Notes: a model not told the origin generated them from the sequence alone. Positions 12,101 to 23,964 are shown, numbered from the stretch's first letter. The stretch: DNA of 64,000 bases from Polytrichum commune (GCA_950295325.1 OX485806.1:25048001-25112000), one strand, 5' to 3'. A program made the numbers and translations.

Positions 12101-15100
12101 AATATGTAAGAATTGGGTTGATAATTTCACCATCACAATGCTATTTGTCATCAAGTCTGTTTTTACAGACTAAAATATCAAAAAAGTTGTACTCAATTTC
12201 TTTCAAATCTCCACAAGCTCGTCAATACAATGATGCACACGCTGTACATTTTTGCAGTGCCTAACCCATAATTGCAGCTCCAGATACATACTGTAGTTAC
12301 TCATACAACTCCAAAGCGTTCATCCTGCAAAAGATACTGTGCACCATCTTTATCTGGTGAATCAAACAACTCTGTATTTTCTAACTTTTCATGTGCGCTC
12401 AGGAGTACATCTCAATGCGGCCACTGCTGCTCCACACGTTGGCAATCAACTTACTTGGCAAGCCTTTCATTGACCTCTAAACTTGTACTCAAGTTCTTTC
12501 GGCATTCCTCTACCTCCCGCCGGTAGTTGTCCGCCTGCACACGCAAACATGGCCACATTATATTTCATATTTCACCATAACTGGACGTGTAAATCAGAGA
12601 AATCTCGAGCACAGTGACATCATCATAGTGCAACAGAGCATACCACACCATCTCAAGCGTTCACCATCATGATCATATATACCTCTATACGGAGCAATTC
12701 GATTTCACGCTTTGCGGATGCGAGTTCAGGCGCCAACGCCTCCCTCTGCAGCAACATCCAGAGGTTATTCTAACACTCTACAGTGATCATTCGAAGCCAA
12801 AAAGGCTCACGAGGAAAAAGTAAAAAAAAAGTTGTGAGAACATCCAAAAGCAGAGGGAGCAAGAAAACCACTAGAGGCTCAAACCTGCGGAGAAGTGAGA
12901 GCATCAAGCGTGAGTTTACTATCCAGCACGTCCAGTAGCTGCAAAACCGGTTATAATCCAGTCAGGAACACGTGACTCCGTTGTAATGTTTCTCAGAAGA
13001 AAAGAAAAATAATCGCTCATGAATTTGTCACCTTAATCCTGTGAGAATCTTATGCTCATTTTCTGTACGATGTGTATCGAAGGTCAATAAACAGTAGGAT
13101 TCCGAACCTGATCCCTCAAGTTGGATATCTCGTCAGCCATGGCTTCCCTCTCTCCACCTGTGTAAAAATCCTGGAACCTGCACAAAATGGATCCCTCATC
13201 AGCGATACATCAAAGGCCTTGTGGAGGCCATAGACAACCATTTGTGTAGATACAAGGACGTTAAATTTCTGTGCATTCTGTTACGGGAAAGAAGTACATT
13301 CAAGGTGAAATTGAAGGCCATTGGGAGGAGATTATTGGCAAACCTGCGAAGTTGCTCCAAAAGCCGTATATTCTCCATGGCGAAGCGCGTCAGTTCAGGA
13401 TTGCGGTCAATCTTTGCCTGTAGAAGCTGCAACTCCTCCACGAGTGTATTCTTCTCTTGCATGAGGTACAATTCGGCTGTCAGAAATCCAGCTGACAGAG
13501 ATTCCAGCCTTTTGATCTTGTCCTCGCGGAAACGCAGCATCATCTTGCTACACTGGGTATCGTCCTCCCGCTGCTTCACCTGAACAAACACAAAAGCTTC
13601 CATTCAACATAAAGCACGCCACTCGACAATTTCGAGAAATCAACAAACTCGATAGGAAAGATATGACTTGATGTCCATCGTCAAGATGACACAAAGAAGC
13701 ATGTTTAGTGCTCACTAAGCGAGTCAGCTGCTCAATTTCGGCAGCCAGTCTTTTCTGGGACGATTCTGCTTCCTGCTCTCTTCTGAGAGCTCCTGCCAGA
13801 ATTCCCTCCATCGCATTCAGCTGGTACCCCGACACCCGCAAGATATGTTATGGCAGAGGTAATGGAGTAAGTTCATGCATATTCAAGCTCTTCCGTAGAA
13901 CATGCTGAAAGCAAACATGAATGAGCAGCAGAGAGGACTTGAAGGCATGACTCGATTACCTTTTTGTAATAGAATCTTGGGCCAGTGACAGTTTTATTGT
14001 ATTCCCATGATTCCATGGAGCATCGACTTTGCTCCTCCTCATCGACAGGCACCAGTGCCATGCTTTGAAAATGGCCTCCTTTAAGCACACTATCCGATCC
14101 TGAGTGCCTTGAAGGAGTTCTTGACAATCCTTGCCTTCGCCATTGATTTAGCTCTTCCTGTCCAGATAGAAGACATGAAGTCAGTTCCCATATCTTGAAA
14201 AGGCAACAGAAAGATGCCAACCTGCACTAATCAGGTGAGAATTCCTACTGATCAAATGCAAGAAACCAATGCTGACATTTCTGAACCTCTTTCATTAGCA
14301 CACCTTTAGCTCTTGAATCTCTTGACGAAGGCCGTTCAGATCTCCAGAAGCGTCTTCGTTTACGACCGCCTGTCAATTGAATTGCATCATTGTAAGACTG
14401 TTAAGAATCAAACAATCTCTACGTTTTGGTCATTACATCATATGATTAGTAAGAACACAAAAGTAGCAATAATTCTGTCGAAAAAGTTTAGTACGACATC
14501 ATACATTATTACGGATGAATTTGGCCCGTTGAGCAAATTTGAGCGTACTCAAAGTTTCAAGCGCACAGCTGCCATACACAGAGCCAGGACACAAATCTTA
14601 ATTAGCAAACAGTTTGCAAGATGAAGCACGAGACTTCGAATAGCACTTCGTTTTGATATTTGAGACAAGATCAACAACGCATTGAACCATGAACGATCAG
14701 GATAATTACCAGCTGGAAGGGCTGATATTGGCAATCATGGTTGTCTTGGAGTTACCTCCTAAGGAATCCTGCACCCAGGAGAGGGAACAAATGTGATGAT
14801 TAAATCCTCGGGCTTGGTGGACCACAATTGACTGCTGCCTCGTTCATTAAATCTCGGATAGGCTAAAAGATAGGCAAAGCGAGTACAAAAATAGGCGGGC
14901 ACTTGTGCCAAGCTTAATCATACCTGGAGCAAATATGTAAGCTTTGAGTCACGGTAGGGTACATGACGCTGCTTGCCATTTGCAACATCCACCAGGATCA
15001 TGATAACAAGTCTGCAGAGTCGACACAAACTACTCATTAGAAATATGGAATACTGTTACCACTATCACAATCTGCTTCTTCCTGAGGAGGAGTTTTATTT

Positions 15101-18100
15101 ACAAGGGTGGACTGTTCCAAAAGTTCCACATACCCAAGAGTTGAGAGCGACTTGTTGATATTGGCTGCCTCCTTCAACCGTTCACCTTCAGCACCCGAGT
15201 TCTTTTGTCTGCAAAGAACGTGTTTGTAGCCCATCATTGCCTGATTTAAAATTCTATCTATCAGAACAAATATTAAGGAAAACTGTTCTCTGTTGAGTTC
15301 CAATGAAGATGTGTACAGGACTTTACCGTTCCGAACCTGCAAGATCCACCAGATTCAATCGTCCATACCGGGTATTCGTCACTGAGTCAAATTCCCTCTG
15401 CACAGTCCAGAAGAGTGTCATGGAAAATCTGAAATGCCCAGATAGCATCAGCATGAACATGGGTAATACTCTGAGTTTCTGTGCCTGCAGATAGACGAGT
15501 TCAAAACCTAAAGTTTTAAACCTGACGTGACCTTGTTGAGAACTTGTTTACCAATGAATACACGAAGGGGATGCTAACCTTGCTTTCAACAATGCAGGTA
15601 AACACACAATGTGAGCGACTGCTCTCTCTGTTCATATTAGTAGCCGCCATTTTTCTGTTGGCAGCTCCCTGCATACACATTAAAGCAACGGAGAATGAAA
15701 ATATAATCGTTGTTGTATCAGGGAATTCGATCAAGGCCCTTAATAATGCTATTCTCCAGGTTAGAAAACTAGTCAGTGTCAATGACAAACTGATACAGAC
15801 TCAGAGATACTCAGGTAGTGAAACATTTCTCACCAGGAGGAGAAGGTGGACGACATCTTGAACACTTACAACCTCGACCTCAGATAAATTCTCTACATAC
15901 ACGCCCTTTCTATTATCCTCCCGCATCTGCACGGCCCACCATATAGTGTGGATTGGATCCCTTCATACCGAAAATTAGAAATCGGAACAAGAGCATCAAG
16001 AAAGTTGCACAACACGAAAGACTTATCAATTATCAATATACCTGCAAGTTGGTAGAAGTGGGCTCTAAGAGGTCGGTAATCTGCTCGTTAAAAATCTCCA
16101 GAAAGGAGCACTTGCAAACGTACTTCAACTGTTCATGCGATCGAGCTGCTTCGTCCTGTCCACAGAAAGATCAATCAGACTCTGTCCTCAGGTTCCCATT
16201 CTTCATGTAGATGCTGATGCTAGAGACATGCAGATGCCGCTCGTCAGTTTTAAAATGCGAGCAACAATAGAGAAATGGTTCAGAGAATGCATACCATTTG
16301 AATCTTGGAGAAAAGATACTCAAACACTCGTGGAGTCATGCCCCTGTTCTTGCTGGGCAGGTGCTCAAGACCCACGAGGTCACCGAGCATCGTGTGAGTT
16401 TTCCCACTTCCTGTCTGTCCACATCCTCAAATCCGTCAACAATAGTGAACTTATTTAGATTCAATTCTCGATATCTTGACTGCTCTGACCACATACAATG
16501 CGCATGTGCTTGCACCAATGTGGAAAATCTACACCAATGTTTTTGCCAACCAATAGTTCGTATTCAGTGGGCATGGTCACACATGTTGTCACTTGAGACT
16601 GAAAATTAATCTTCATAAGTGGTTTCTGTTGTGTGCAGAAATAATTCCAAGGGTAGCAGCAACTTTGTAATTTTTCCTTTTGGATTATTTGGACATAAGA
16701 ATATGGAGCACTAGGCATTAAGGAGAGAATAGAGCCTGAAGCACTGAGAAGTTATGTAATTCGAGGTGCACAGATCAGAGGGTTACTCACGATCTCATGA
16801 CCTCATAGGTATTGACAATTGGATCTTCTCAAAAGCGAGTCAAAGGAAAGTCTAGAGTTGATAGACCAGAATTGCAAAGAACAGAGAGAGCTAACCTGGC
16901 CATAACAAAACATGCAGCTATTGTAACCAGCCATGCAATTTTCCACCATGGGAACACCGGCTACTCTGAACAGCTTCTCCTGTAAAGTCAAATATTTGTG
17001 TCAGTGATTTCTTCAGGTACACAGAAGCTCAAACTCACATTCGCAACATAGTGAAAATGAGGCACATTCTTCCAGTGGATTCTAAGACCCCCAACAAATT
17101 TTGTGGGCCACCATGTTTCGTTACCTGAGTAATGTGCTCGCCAGCAACATGGTCGAAGGTGAATCTCGACTCAGGTTGCCCTGTCCAAGTTATTGTGTGG
17201 GGACTATCTTGCCGAACACATTTGTTGAAGCCTTTCACAGCTGATTCCGCGGCACTGATGGGTCGCGTGCGAATGATCACCTGTTTCAATCCAATGCCCA
17301 GCATAATTATCTTTCCACCCCATGTGTACGTAAAAAACGCCTCTGAAATAGCAGAATCCACCCTGATGAAGACACACACCTTCACAATAGATTCTACAAC
17401 ACAACGTATTCTCACTTGAATTACTATTGATTCGTGTTTATTCGCCAATACCATGTTGATCCGGGCTTAATTGAGCAGATGTATAAGGTTGTTCAAAATA
17501 CAAACCACTAGGACAACAGTAGCCCAAACTCCAGTTCTGTTTAAAGCATCGTACCAAGTCACATTCTCGAGTGCTTGCTTGTCTTATGACAGAAAGAGAT
17601 GCCCATCGACGAACATCCAAGAAAATACGAGAAAAGCAATGTAGACATGATCACAATGTAAACCCCACAATTTTCTTCCCAAGAATAAGGAGACAGTATG
17701 GTCCTTCCAGGACACTATTGAGCAGATGTACAAGGTTTTTCAAAACCCAAACAAAGACACTAGGACAAGAGTAGCCTAAACTCCATTACTGTTTTTAAAA
17801 CATCGCATCAAGTCACAGTCTCGAGCGATTGCTTTTCTTATGACAGAAAGTAAGCGATGCTCGTCTACGAATTTTCCAGGAAATTCGAGAAATCCAATGT
17901 AGAGATGTCAATTACGATGTGACCCCCACAAGGATAAGGAACGAACAAAACCTAAGAACATCCACACACTCACCCACCTGAACATTGTGGTCCTTCCAGA
18001 AGGCGGGATTCTCCTCGATATCTAATTGCTGTTCCACCATCGATTTCCCAGCTCCTCCTCCGCCTCCCCTCGCACTGCTGCTCACGCTGACCGCACTCGA

Positions 18101-19049
18101 GGGTGTGGCTCCATATCTGAGGGACCTCGTCACGCTGCGGTTCGGGGTGGTGGATGATGTTGTTGAGGTGCTAGAGCTGCTGGGAGGATTATTTTGGTTG
18201 AGGATCTTGGACCCTGCATCCCCTGAGTCACTAAGGGGTGGCTTACCACCTTGAGATGGGATTCTTGAAGGATTCTTAGGAGTCTCCGTCTTGCTAGCCC
18301 CAGTGTAATTTACCGACTGCAAATAACAAACACTGCAACCATCATCAATGTGCTCATAAACCCCTAGACCTACCCCACACCCACATACGCATAATTGAAT
18401 GCAATCTCAACAAAGTACATCCTAACAAGAGCTGAAATAACTTATGACTCCATTGGATCCCGATTTGCTGTACCGAGGAGAGCTGTCGAGCAATATTATT
18501 CTTCGTGGGGGTTGCGCTGTTGCCCCCAGGGTCACTGTCAACGCTCTTGTTGGGGAAGCTTTCTTGCAACGAGCGACCCATGGCGGGCGGTGGTGCAGGA
18601 TTCTTCATACTATGATACTGCCATGTCAGCTTCGTTGATGATGATGTTAAAGATGATGTTATTCTTGCATTGGAGGCTTGCATTGGACGCTTCTCTCGAG
18701 GCTTCTCGGGTGTGTTGGAGGCTGACCCACCGCCGCCAGGATTTCCATCCACATTCTCTGACTGTCTGTACGCAGGGGCCGTCCGCTTCTTTCCTCTTGG
18801 AGTGCGCGGTTCGGGATGTGGAGGCTCCGCAGGTGAGGATTCCTGCTTCCTGCTCGTTACTGCTGCTGCTTCGGGGACGGGACAGAGCGGATGCCTCCCA
18901 CTCGTCAACGAAGACTCTACGTTATTGCTATTGTTGCTATTGTTGTTGGTGTTGATGTTGATATTGTTGTTGATGTTTTCCAGCTGCACCGTCTTGGCCG
19001 ATGGCTTCTGCGCATACATGCGGACCGGGGACCTGGCCTTCGTCGCCAT
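1..19049 (-). CDS. Giant kinesin-12 (POK/KIN12-type), 3' end outside window
   Basis: Plus-end-type kinesin of the plant kinesin-12/POK group; family members act at the cortical division zone and phragmoplast during cytokinesis. Exons (minus strand, phases checked): 19049-18474, 18316-17978, 17280-17125, 16979-16896, 16414-16295, 16155-16042, 15926-15834, 15668-15579, 15397-15327, 15208-15134, 15011-14924, 14768-14710, 14568-14505, 14369-14304, 14157-13960, 13820-13716, 13579-13344, 13177-13108, 12938-12885, 12745-12683, 12534-12455, 12071-11990, 11877-11791, 11666-11565, 11271-11191, 11045-10923, about 10502-8388, 8185-287, 108-<1. These give at least about 4,466 residues with no stop, far above the roughly 2,000-2,800 residues of Arabidopsis POK1/POK2. 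Order: disordered N-terminus, motor (residues about 306-643), conserved neck, long coiled coil. The starts of exons 16 and 27 are the least certain. The start is the first ATG of a phase-consistent first exon ([14 protein letters not shown]). Confidence 0.93.
287..8185 (-). CDS. Kinesin-12 exon 28: giant 2,633-codon coiled-coil exon
   Basis: One uninterrupted open frame of 7,899 bp from the acceptor before 8185 ([19 protein letters not shown]) to the donor ATG|GTAAGG at 287. The predicted protein is almost entirely Glu/Leu/Gln/Lys-rich heptads with few prolines, so a very long rod. Two internal duplications are visible: a 70-residue tandem repeat at about 6310-6740 and nine to ten copies of a 112-residue repeat at 4816 to about 1457. 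The segment between 1450 and 287 is non-repetitive coiled coil. No other domain is recognised. Dense +-strand open frames over the repeats are shadows. Confidence 0.92.
1793..4816 (-). repeat. Nine in-frame copies of a 336-bp (112-codon) coiled-coil repeat
   Basis: Period measured from a shared marker (CCTCCAGTTC) at 2731, 3067, 3403 and 3739: exactly 336 bp each. Each unit encodes LE.ERDRL.E.L..LEN.KKELEEG, then a QLEAKLQEA segment, then TMLE...REA, then a SQAE.AKT..SLQESI block. Copies 3 to 7 are the most alike, and copies 4 and 5 (about 3136-3808) are nearly identical at the DNA level. Outer copies diverge progressively, and a tenth degenerate copy continues to about 1457. 112 residues equal 16 heptads, so duplications keep the coiled-coil register. 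Confidence 0.95.
6310..6740 (-). repeat. 210-bp (70-codon) tandem duplication in kinesin stalk
   Basis: Two adjacent copies of a 70-residue unit containing QMECEL-like, [17 protein letters not shown] and [13 protein letters not shown] blocks. The marker GAATGCACCAGAAC recurs at 6327 and 6537, 210 bp apart. 70 residues is 10 heptads. Confidence 0.9.
8388..10521 (-). CDS. Kinesin-12 exon 27: mid-stalk, about 705 codons
   Basis: A long exon in one frame from about 10502 to the donor GAG|GTATTT at 8388. It starts with [18 protein letters not shown], a POK-like stalk motif. The best-looking acceptor (AG before 10521) puts the exon in the wrong phase for a direct join to exon 26, whereas an AG before 10502 keeps phase 0, so the exact start is unsettled. 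The middle holds a three-copy SP-rich micro-repeat (about 9610-9755) embedded in otherwise acidic coiled coil. A loop containing [15 protein letters not shown]-like charged segments separates heptad regions. The C-terminal part ([19 protein letters not shown]) is again coiled coil and joins in phase to exon 28. Confidence 0.85.
9610..9755 (-). repeat. Three-copy SPSRM micro-repeat in kinesin exon 27
   Basis: The protein reads [43 protein letters not shown] in tandem (about 48-51 bp per unit). Each unit has several S/T-P dipeptides next to basic residues, the minimal sites for proline-directed kinases. It interrupts the coiled coil. Confidence 0.85.
10923..14369 (-). CDS. Kinesin-12 exons 14-26: neck and proximal coiled coil
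   Basis: Thirteen small exons follow the motor. They include the neck ([19 protein letters not shown], then [19 protein letters not shown]) and the block from [18 protein letters not shown] through [28 protein letters not shown] and [18 protein letters not shown], which is highly typical of plant POK/kinesin-12. After that comes continuous heptad-rich coiled coil. Exon 16 is placed at 13820-13716 with the acceptor ACCAG, because extending it upstream (a possible [11 protein letters not shown] segment at about 13910-13870) runs into an in-frame TAA. Introns are 70-400 bp. Confidence 0.82.
14505..17280 (-). CDS. Kinesin-12 exons 3-13: motor domain
   Basis: Eleven short exons encode the ATP-driven microtubule motor (residues about 306-643). 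Visible motifs in order: VIIRTRPIS opens the motor; [14 protein letters not shown]; the P-loop [11 protein letters not shown], split between exons 4 and 5; switch [11 protein letters not shown] in exon 8; switch II DLAGSER at the exon 9/10 boundary; then [39 protein letters not shown] and [15 protein letters not shown]. All nucleotide-contact motifs are intact, so the motor should be active. One family position that is usually Gln (LLLQGAANRK) is Leu here, at the exon 7/8 junction. Exon 9 uses the phase-correct acceptor before 15397; an earlier AG would run into a TGA. Confidence 0.93.
17978..19049 (-). CDS. Kinesin-12 exons 1-2: disordered N-terminal extension
   Basis: Exon 1 (19049-18474, 192 codons) and exon 2 (18316-17978, 113 codons), both phase 0. 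The 305-residue extension precedes the motor. It is rich in Ser, Pro, Asn and Thr, with an Asn-rich run near residue 25-45 ([14 protein letters not shown]), Gly- and Ser-rich stretches, and basic SP/TP motifs. Low complexity suggests intrinsic disorder. It ends in [12 protein letters not shown], the short conserved lead-in to the first motor strand in plant kinesin-12. The donor after exon 1 is GTACAG and after exon 2 GTGGGT. N-terminal extensions before the motor are known in POK kinesins; this one looks longer than usual. Confidence 0.85.
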
Positions 19050-19286
19050 TCCTAACTACTTGCCACTTGCTCCAACTTCTTCCCTCTTCAGTGATCCTCC
19101 CTTGAGGACGCATGCCCAATGCATATTGTGATTTATTGCATATAGTGCTATATTGCTATCTCATCACAACCCAATGCGAACTCTTCCACCAAACCACTAA
19201 TTCATTGAGCCCCTTCTTTCTTCAGTGATCATCCTCCCTTTAGGACGCATGCCATGCCACATCCACATGACTTTAGTGTGACTCTC

Positions 19287-19290
<4 letters not shown>

Positions 19291-19327
<37 letters not shown>
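19291..19327. repeat. (CT)n microsatellite
   Basis: A near-perfect CT run of about 37 bp, 240 bp upstream of the kinesin start codon. Confidence 0.98.
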
Positions 19328-19331
<4 letters not shown>

Positions 19332-19398
19332 ACTCAGCCACTAAGTCACTAAGCCCCGTCTTGCTTCAGCGATCCTCTCCTTGGGACGTATGCCTGGA

Positions 19399-19401
<3 letters not shown>

Positions 19402-19460
<59 letters not shown>
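19402..19460. repeat. (CT)n microsatellite
   Basis: A perfect CT run of about 59 bp in the kinesin upstream region, the longest simple repeat in the window. Confidence 0.98.
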
Positions 19461-19463
<3 letters not shown>

Positions 19464-20716
19464 GGACACATCGCTAAGCTATATTGCTATGATCTCACAA
19501 CTCACCAATACAAATAAAAAAAACTCTCGGAAACAGTATGTATACTCACTTTATGAACAAATTTACACCACTCATATGTGCAGACTGCAATGCGAATTCT
19601 CAAATCTTCCCTCCTGTGCATCTTTGAGGGGAACACTCACAAACGTGACGATCACCATAGGCTGCCGCCATACATGTCAGCTGCGCACACCTTCTTGCAA
19701 TGCCATTGAACTCACCATCCTCAACACCGCCACTTCTCGCACTTCGGAGCATTTTCGCCACTCACAAAAAAATTGCACTGACGAGAAAAATTAAATAAGA
19801 ATTTCCCAGCTCTCTCAGGATCGGAGGAAGTAGCCTGAAGGCCAGAACTCCCCCACCAATTTCAAAATTCTTTCAAACTCCCTCCCTTTCCCCCGAAGTA
19901 AATTACATAAAACCTCTCCCAATCTGCTGCAACACAATGCAAACCCAACAAAATTTCGATTCAAATTCTTTGAGCAACAAACCCCACCACTCCTTCTACC
20001 CCACCAGCAGGAATCGTAACCACGCCCGCAAGATTGCCGTAAGAGGTCGAAGATTGTCGGCCTTTCTGCGCGCCCCGAGCTCAAAAACGGTCCGACCACG
20101 CACTCAAGACGAACCAGCCCAATTCAAATGGAGAAGAAGGGCCAAAACAGGATGATATTCATCAATCCAGTCTCCTCTTTTAGGAAGCGAGATGAGCATA
20201 ACCCATATTTCCATCCCCTCTCCTCCCAATATTCATCCACAATCCGTCCACGCGACAAAACCAAGAAACGCGCCGCGAGGGCCGGCGTGGATGAGGCGTC
20301 TCGGAGCGGATGAGATTCGTGGATGAAGTCCTGCCCGGGCGGGAATTGCTGGGGGTTCAAACCGTTATGAACCCAAATTTGGTTAGTTGGCCTTGCTTGG
20401 GGTGAATCACGTAGGGCCTTCATGGGGGAGCCAATTTAGTGTGGACTTAAATTTAGTGTGCCTTCAAAGCCTCACTAGCCCCCCATTCCCTCCCATGCAC
20501 TTTGAATGGATTAAATTTAACCAAGCACTTCATGGGGATTGACATGGTCAAGGGGGGGGACAACCCAATTATGGTAGGGAGCTAGGGTTTATCATGTTTG
20601 AAAAGGTTTTTGGGGATGTGAATTTTGATTTGAATTAAAAAATAATATTTTAAATAAATGAAGACCAAATACCACTGAGTTACCAGTACCTTGGTTTGTG
20701 TGCCTGAATACTCCAG

Positions 20717-20945
20717 TTTAATGGATGGGGAGAATCAACCGCTAGTTATATATAGATGAACCGGTTGAGTGTGGGAAATAACCGGTTGAAGTTCAAGACT
20801 TCGGGAGGATTACCCATCATTTTAGGGAGAGGAATCCATGGGATATACCTCGGATTACTAAAGAAAAACCGAAAGATCACAACATGTAACCGGTTCGACT
20901 TGGAAACCCTAGGATCCTCGGGAAGAGGTCAAAGCAATAAACTAC
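20717..20945. repeat. AACCGGTT-containing dispersed repeat, copy A
   Basis: About 200 bp recognisably homologous to 60241-60430. Shared blocks include GAACCGGTTGAGT, GTTGAAGTTCAAGACTTC, ATCATTTTAG, ATATACCTC, ACCGAAAGATCA and GTAACCGGTT. Copy A contains three AACCGGTT octamers. It encodes nothing recognisable and its family is unknown. Confidence 0.85.
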
Positions 20946-23930
20946 ATGAATTGTATGGCATCATGGTTTGTGCGACATGTGCCATTATTTCCTCTGTAAA
21001 TGTGCATATATAGGATTACGATGACAATTCTCAAGAAGAGAATACACTATTGAGTTGAAAGTCTGATTTAATTTGTACTAGGGTCAAAATGAAGCCTTGA
21101 TATCATTTGTTGTGAAGTAATCTATGAATGTGACAACTTTCTTCCAATCTATGAATTGGAAGATTGTGCATTGTCATTGTCTGGTATATATTAGTCCTAT
21201 GTATGACCAATTGTCTTGTGCTTAAGATACTTGTGGATTTGAGAGAATGTGGGAATACTTACAAGTTGACTTGATTCAAACAAGTGTCTAAGAGGGGATG
21301 ATCTGTCGAAATTCGGGATTGTCCTAGAAACAATGGGATCCACCCCCAATTGTTGCTTAAACGGGATCTTGGCATGCCATGAAATGAGAACACAGTACGA
21401 AAGAGGCCTACATGTTACCCGATCATTCTTGACAATTGTTTACTGAAGAGTCGTAGTGACAGAGCACTTGGACTCTATCAAGGATAATGTGACAGAGCAC
21501 TTGATGAGTTGCCACGTATCAAGGATAATGTGACGTGTTTCCAGTGGTTGGTGCCCAGATGAGTTGGCCTTTGTTTTTTTATCCTTTTCCCCAATAACTT
21601 TATGAGGGATTAGTTGATCTTGTAGCTGAATAAGAACATAGAATAAAAGAATTGAACTCTACAACATGGGATGGACTCTAGAAATCATCCTAGTTAAATG
21701 TGTATTACAATTAAGATATTAGAAATCAAGATATAAATTATTGTTAGAATTAATGAATTAAAGACCCATATGAAGTGTAATTGAAGCAAATTAAAATAAC
21801 TATGGCAGTGGCACATGAACTAACATTTTATGGCCAATAGCTTGGATACTTAGAGGTGGAAGTTCTTCAATTGGTCTAGGTAAGGACGATGGTCCCACAA
21901 CCTCATTCAAATTCAAATGAATCAATAAACACCATAACCCGCAGGGTTGTTGCTACAATATTTCATGACTCGTTAAGTTATCAAATAATTAAGGAAAGAC
22001 TATTGCTCGTATTGGGGTACCCTTGGCCTTGCTTACATGTGGTTATTGGATACTCAAAAAGATTATTGATGAGTTATGACTCCCTGCATTGAAAATCCAT
22101 GGTGTAACGAGTTGTCACGATTGGACTATGATTGGCCGAGAGACTGCGCAATTGCATGTACGGCACTGAGTGACCCTCATAATCCACTCTTTAGTCTCTT
22201 AATTTTCTAAAGGCCACTAATCTAGGTTTGATACCCAAATCTTATCCTAAAGTCATTGTGATCTATCATTTAACCTAGCAGTGACACTTAGAGTTCAATT
22301 TGACACTAATTTAGTCTTCCTTGTGTGGATTTGTTGAACGGAATCCAATCCAAAAACTTACCTACATTACCACAAAGCATTATGCACCAGACATCTACAC
22401 AATAACACACAACTTAAAAAATATCTACTCAATCAACAATCACATAAGACACCCTTATCACAACACAACCACCCGGATAAATTACTCATATCGGCCATAG
22501 TCAATTGAATTATATGGTCCACCCACAAGAGCACGATACAAAAAGTTGGAGCACATACATGTATCATAGGCAATGAAAAAATTGATCAACTTGCAAAGGA
22601 AGGGACCACCCTTAGATACTCAACCCCACACCATACATCCACATAGCACATACCACCCCATATTGGCTTGATGGTATGCCAACCAACGAAATACGCCATC
22701 TCCATGCTTACATAAACAAAACACACATAAAATTAAATCAAGACACGCCCTAAATAAACACCTGTACATTGATAAATGGGTCTCCAATGACCAAACCAAC
22801 CATAAACTATCCAACCACTTTTGGAAAGCCCCTGGAATATATGATGCACAAATCACACAACACATTAAAATTCCAATATGCCTAAATTCATGGGCAATCA
22901 CCAAAAACACATCTTCTAGCCCACCACACACCTGAACCCCAATTATACACTATGCCCAAATAACAAAACATGCATATGGCCACATATCCTATCCACATGT
23001 CCAAACCCACACATTAAAAAGCTCCATATAGCCCGCCATAATAAAGTCATCCATCAAATAGTCCATACCTTGCAACCAAACAAAAACACATAGATTCTAC
23101 ACTCACTAGTGTTGGCAACCACAACTCCACACCCCAGGACATAACAATCCCAAAATGGTTACAAAAATGCACATGCCACAACACGCCATGCAACTACTTG
23201 GCCCATCTTAGGCCAGACATCTTACGCATAATTGGAGCCTCTAACGATAGCCAACCCCCACTAAACCCAACCCCATCAAATGCATTACAATTCTTAGAAT
23301 CCACTCACTGCCATAACAAATTTCTCCCAATTGCCTAGGCGGAAAATTCCAACAAATACAACCCACTCATCCAAGCAATTAGAACTAAGGGCTGGAAAGT
23401 CATCCCCCTCATCACCAATACAATCGGTGTTAGAAGAGCCATCCATGGACACTCGTTACAAGCACTCAAAAACCTTTGATTCCCCCATGGTAAATCAAAT
23501 AGCTCATGAAACACATCCACATAATAGCTATAAAATACGTTACTTACCTTTTTTTATTGAAAAAAGAAAACGAAAACGAAAAAACACTTGACAACAAAAC
23601 ATGCCCCAGTTGATGCACCCTAGGGAACACTCCCCTTCGTCCCTGACTACAATATGGCAAGGAGCCCACCTCCCCATAGGGAGGAAGTAACCCTACCTTG
23701 GCGCTTGGTCAAATATGATCAAGATAAGGATGAGTGGGCTCCACATTCATGTTAATGTAACAACTAAACACATACGTTTATTTTATTGGCTCTATATGTA
23801 GGACATAAACTATGCATCAACTTCTTCATTTCAAGAGCAAATTTCCTAACCACTTTGCGTTCACACTTGGAGGTTACTTGTTCTTGTTATTTTTGGTCCA
23901 CTTTATTTAATGTGGATGTTAACTATAGTG
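20946..23930. other. Intergenic, AT-rich, no gene recognised
   Basis: No conserved protein, RNA gene or clear element end was seen. A short direct duplication (AAGGATAATGTGACAGAGCAC-like units, about 21455-21535) and C-poor/A-rich stretches (22.3-23.6 kb) are present. Open frames are short and look random. Confidence 0.5.
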
Positions 23931-23931
23931 T

Positions 23932-23932
<1 letters not shown>

Positions 23933-23961
<29 letters not shown>
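23933..23961. repeat. (GA)n microsatellite
   Basis: A near-perfect GA run of about 29 bp in intergenic DNA. Confidence 0.95.

Positions 23962-23964
<3 letters not shown>

Larger units (their letters stand above)
19050..20430 (-). promoter_or_regulatory. Kinesin upstream region with CT tracts (5' UTR/promoter)
   Basis: Non-coding DNA upstream of the kinesin ATG. Two long CT microsatellites (19291-19327 and 19402-19460) sit in three direct repeats of a block containing CTTCAGTGATCCTC and GGACGCATGCC, starting near 19083, 19221 and 19363. On the sense strand of the gene the tracts read GA. GC content rises between 19.8 and 20.4 kb, consistent with a promoter or first untranslated exon, but I cannot place a transcription start. 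Open frames here have no recognisable product. Confidence 0.5.

Noticed and set aside
19815-20423. Two minus-strand frames (94 and 99 codons) upstream of the kinesin
   Set aside because: No conserved motif and no phase-compatible splice link to exon 1 that would extend the protein. Treated as promoter or 5' UTR.
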